Positions 63,553-64,000 of a DNA stretch of 64,000 nucleotides are shown piece after piece. Each line of letters opens with the position of its first letter. The first letter of the stretch is position 1. Source of the stretch: Albidovulum inexpectatum. Its GTDB lineage: Bacteria; Pseudomonadota; Alphaproteobacteria; Rhodobacterales; Rhodobacteraceae. The notes under the pieces are model-generated. The model searched no databases. It worked only from the letters and a program-made list of their open reading frames with translations, and had not been told where the DNA came from. The position numbers were made by a program, and so were the translations under genes. The stretch covers positions 1 through 64,000 of the forward strand of contig NZ_PRDS01000001.1 of the NCBI RefSeq assembly GCF_002927635.1. The letters run 5' to 3'.

Positions 63553-64000
63553 TCATCGCGGTGCCAGCACCCAGTAGTCCAGATCCAGCAGGACGTCCGG
63601 CAGGTATTTGCCATCCTCGCCGCGCAAGGCGAAATCCGGCGCCTCGGCACGGACAGCGACCAGACGCAGGCGCAAGGCCCCCACACCGGGCGCGTCCGTC
63701 TCGGCCTTGTCCAGCACCTCGGACCAGGCGCGAATCGTATCGCCGGCAAAGCACGGATTTGCATGGGCGCCCGCGTTGAGCGCCACGATCATCTGCGCAT
63801 TCGCAAGCCCATTGAAGCTGAGCGCGCGTGCAAGGCTGATGACATGGCCCCCATAGATCAGCCGCCTGCCATCGTCCCGCGCCGTTGCGTCGAAATGCAC
63901 CTTGGCCGTGTTCTGCCAAAGGCGGGTGGCCAGCATGTGTTCGGCCTCTTCGATCGTGACCGCATCGACGTGATCGATGCGTTCCCCGATCTGATAATCG
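63553..64000 (-). CDS. mch: Mesaconyl-CoA hydratase, C-terminal part, cut by window edge
   Basis: The last 149 codons of a MaoC-like double-hotdog protein are present. The sequence 'DYQIGERIDHVDAVTIEEAEHMLATRLWQNTAKVHFDAT', 'IYGGHVISLARALSFNGLANAQMIVALNAG' and 'ANPCFAGDTIRAWSEVLDKA' fits mesaconyl-CoA (2-methylfumaryl-CoA) hydratase, which makes beta-methylmalyl-CoA, the substrate of Mcl1 encoded at 46908-47864. The first half, with its own hydratase motif, lies outside. It is transcribed toward sdhC, 230 bp away. Confidence 0.85.
   Translation of the reverse strand, partial: DYQIGERIDHVDAVTIEEAEHMLATRLWQNTAKVHFDATARDDGRRLIYGGHVISLARALSFNGLANAQMIVALNAGAHANPCFAGDTIRAWSEVLDKAETDAPGVGALRLRLVAVRAEAPDFALRGEDGKYLPDVLLDLDYWVLAPR

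Overview
The window looks like chromosomal DNA of a high-GC alphaproteobacterium of the Rhodobacterales, probably Paracoccus or a close relative. The basis is gene content and order rather than a database match: leuA beside mreBCD-mrdA-rodA, a TrcR-type (DUF1013) regulator, a 318-residue malyl-CoA lyase together with a mesaconyl-CoA hydratase (ethylmalonyl-CoA pathway), and an sdhCDA-sdhB operon carrying small lipoprotein genes. Almost everything is ordinary core genome; the only clear mobile DNA is the left edge.

Layout. 1-1325: insertion-sequence debris, with the 5' part of an IS110/IS1111-type transposase abutting a decayed IS3-type element, followed by tRNA-Ala(CGC). 1739-7314: trxC, a DUF3775 gene and the glycine cleavage operon gcvT-gcvH-gcvP behind a tandem glycine riboswitch. 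7380-15219: mixed housekeeping genes (gltX, lrgAB, a secreted MBL-fold hydrolase, a PfkB kinase, wrbA, nadE). 15410-16855: a secreted MORN-repeat protein. 16955-18698: leuA behind a leucine-rich leader peptide and two alternative hairpins. 18794-25435: cell-shape operon mreB-mreC-mreD-mrdA-rodA and a ghrA-like gene. 27018-31454: nhaA and a capsule/Kdo group (kpsT-like, kpsE-like, kdsA). 31663-32311: convergent tRNA-Gln(TTG) and tRNA-Pro(CGG) around about 500 bp without genes. 32369-42266: EamA transporter, lytic transglycosylase, lrp/ald pair, mscL, pheST, rpmI-rplT, pyk. 42391-50467: formylglutamate amidohydrolase, hemolysin III, D-amino-acid aminotransferase, GST, dipeptide epimerase, mcl1, accA, trcR, RNase T2. 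50557-58964: a GAPDH-like gene, a ureide (purine ring) catabolic cluster and deoC with a two-domain ALDH16-type dehydrogenase. 59303-64000: sdhCDA-(two lipoproteins)-sdhB and the 3' part of the mesaconyl-CoA hydratase gene.

How genes work together. Several segments meet at glyoxylate and glycine: ureidoglycolate lyase and malyl-CoA lyase make glyoxylate, a GhrA-like reductase can reduce it, and the glycine cleavage system, probably under riboswitch control, oxidises glycine. The hiuH / puuE-uraD / allE / allA set next to deoC and an aldehyde dehydrogenase suggests use of purine deoxynucleosides, but urate oxidase and allantoate amidohydrolase are not in the window. The dipeptide epimerase, D-amino-acid aminotransferase and lytic transglycosylase fit murein turnover alongside the mre/mrd genes.

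Most noteworthy: the probably leaderless leucine leader peptide with mutually exclusive hairpins lacking a U-tract; the MORN protein apparently built by duplication of a nine-repeat block; the ALDH16-type fusion; the lipoprotein pair inside sdh; and two sets of repeated motifs in the sdh promoter region. I did not find a defence system, CRISPR array, prophage or an evidently undescribed multi-gene system.
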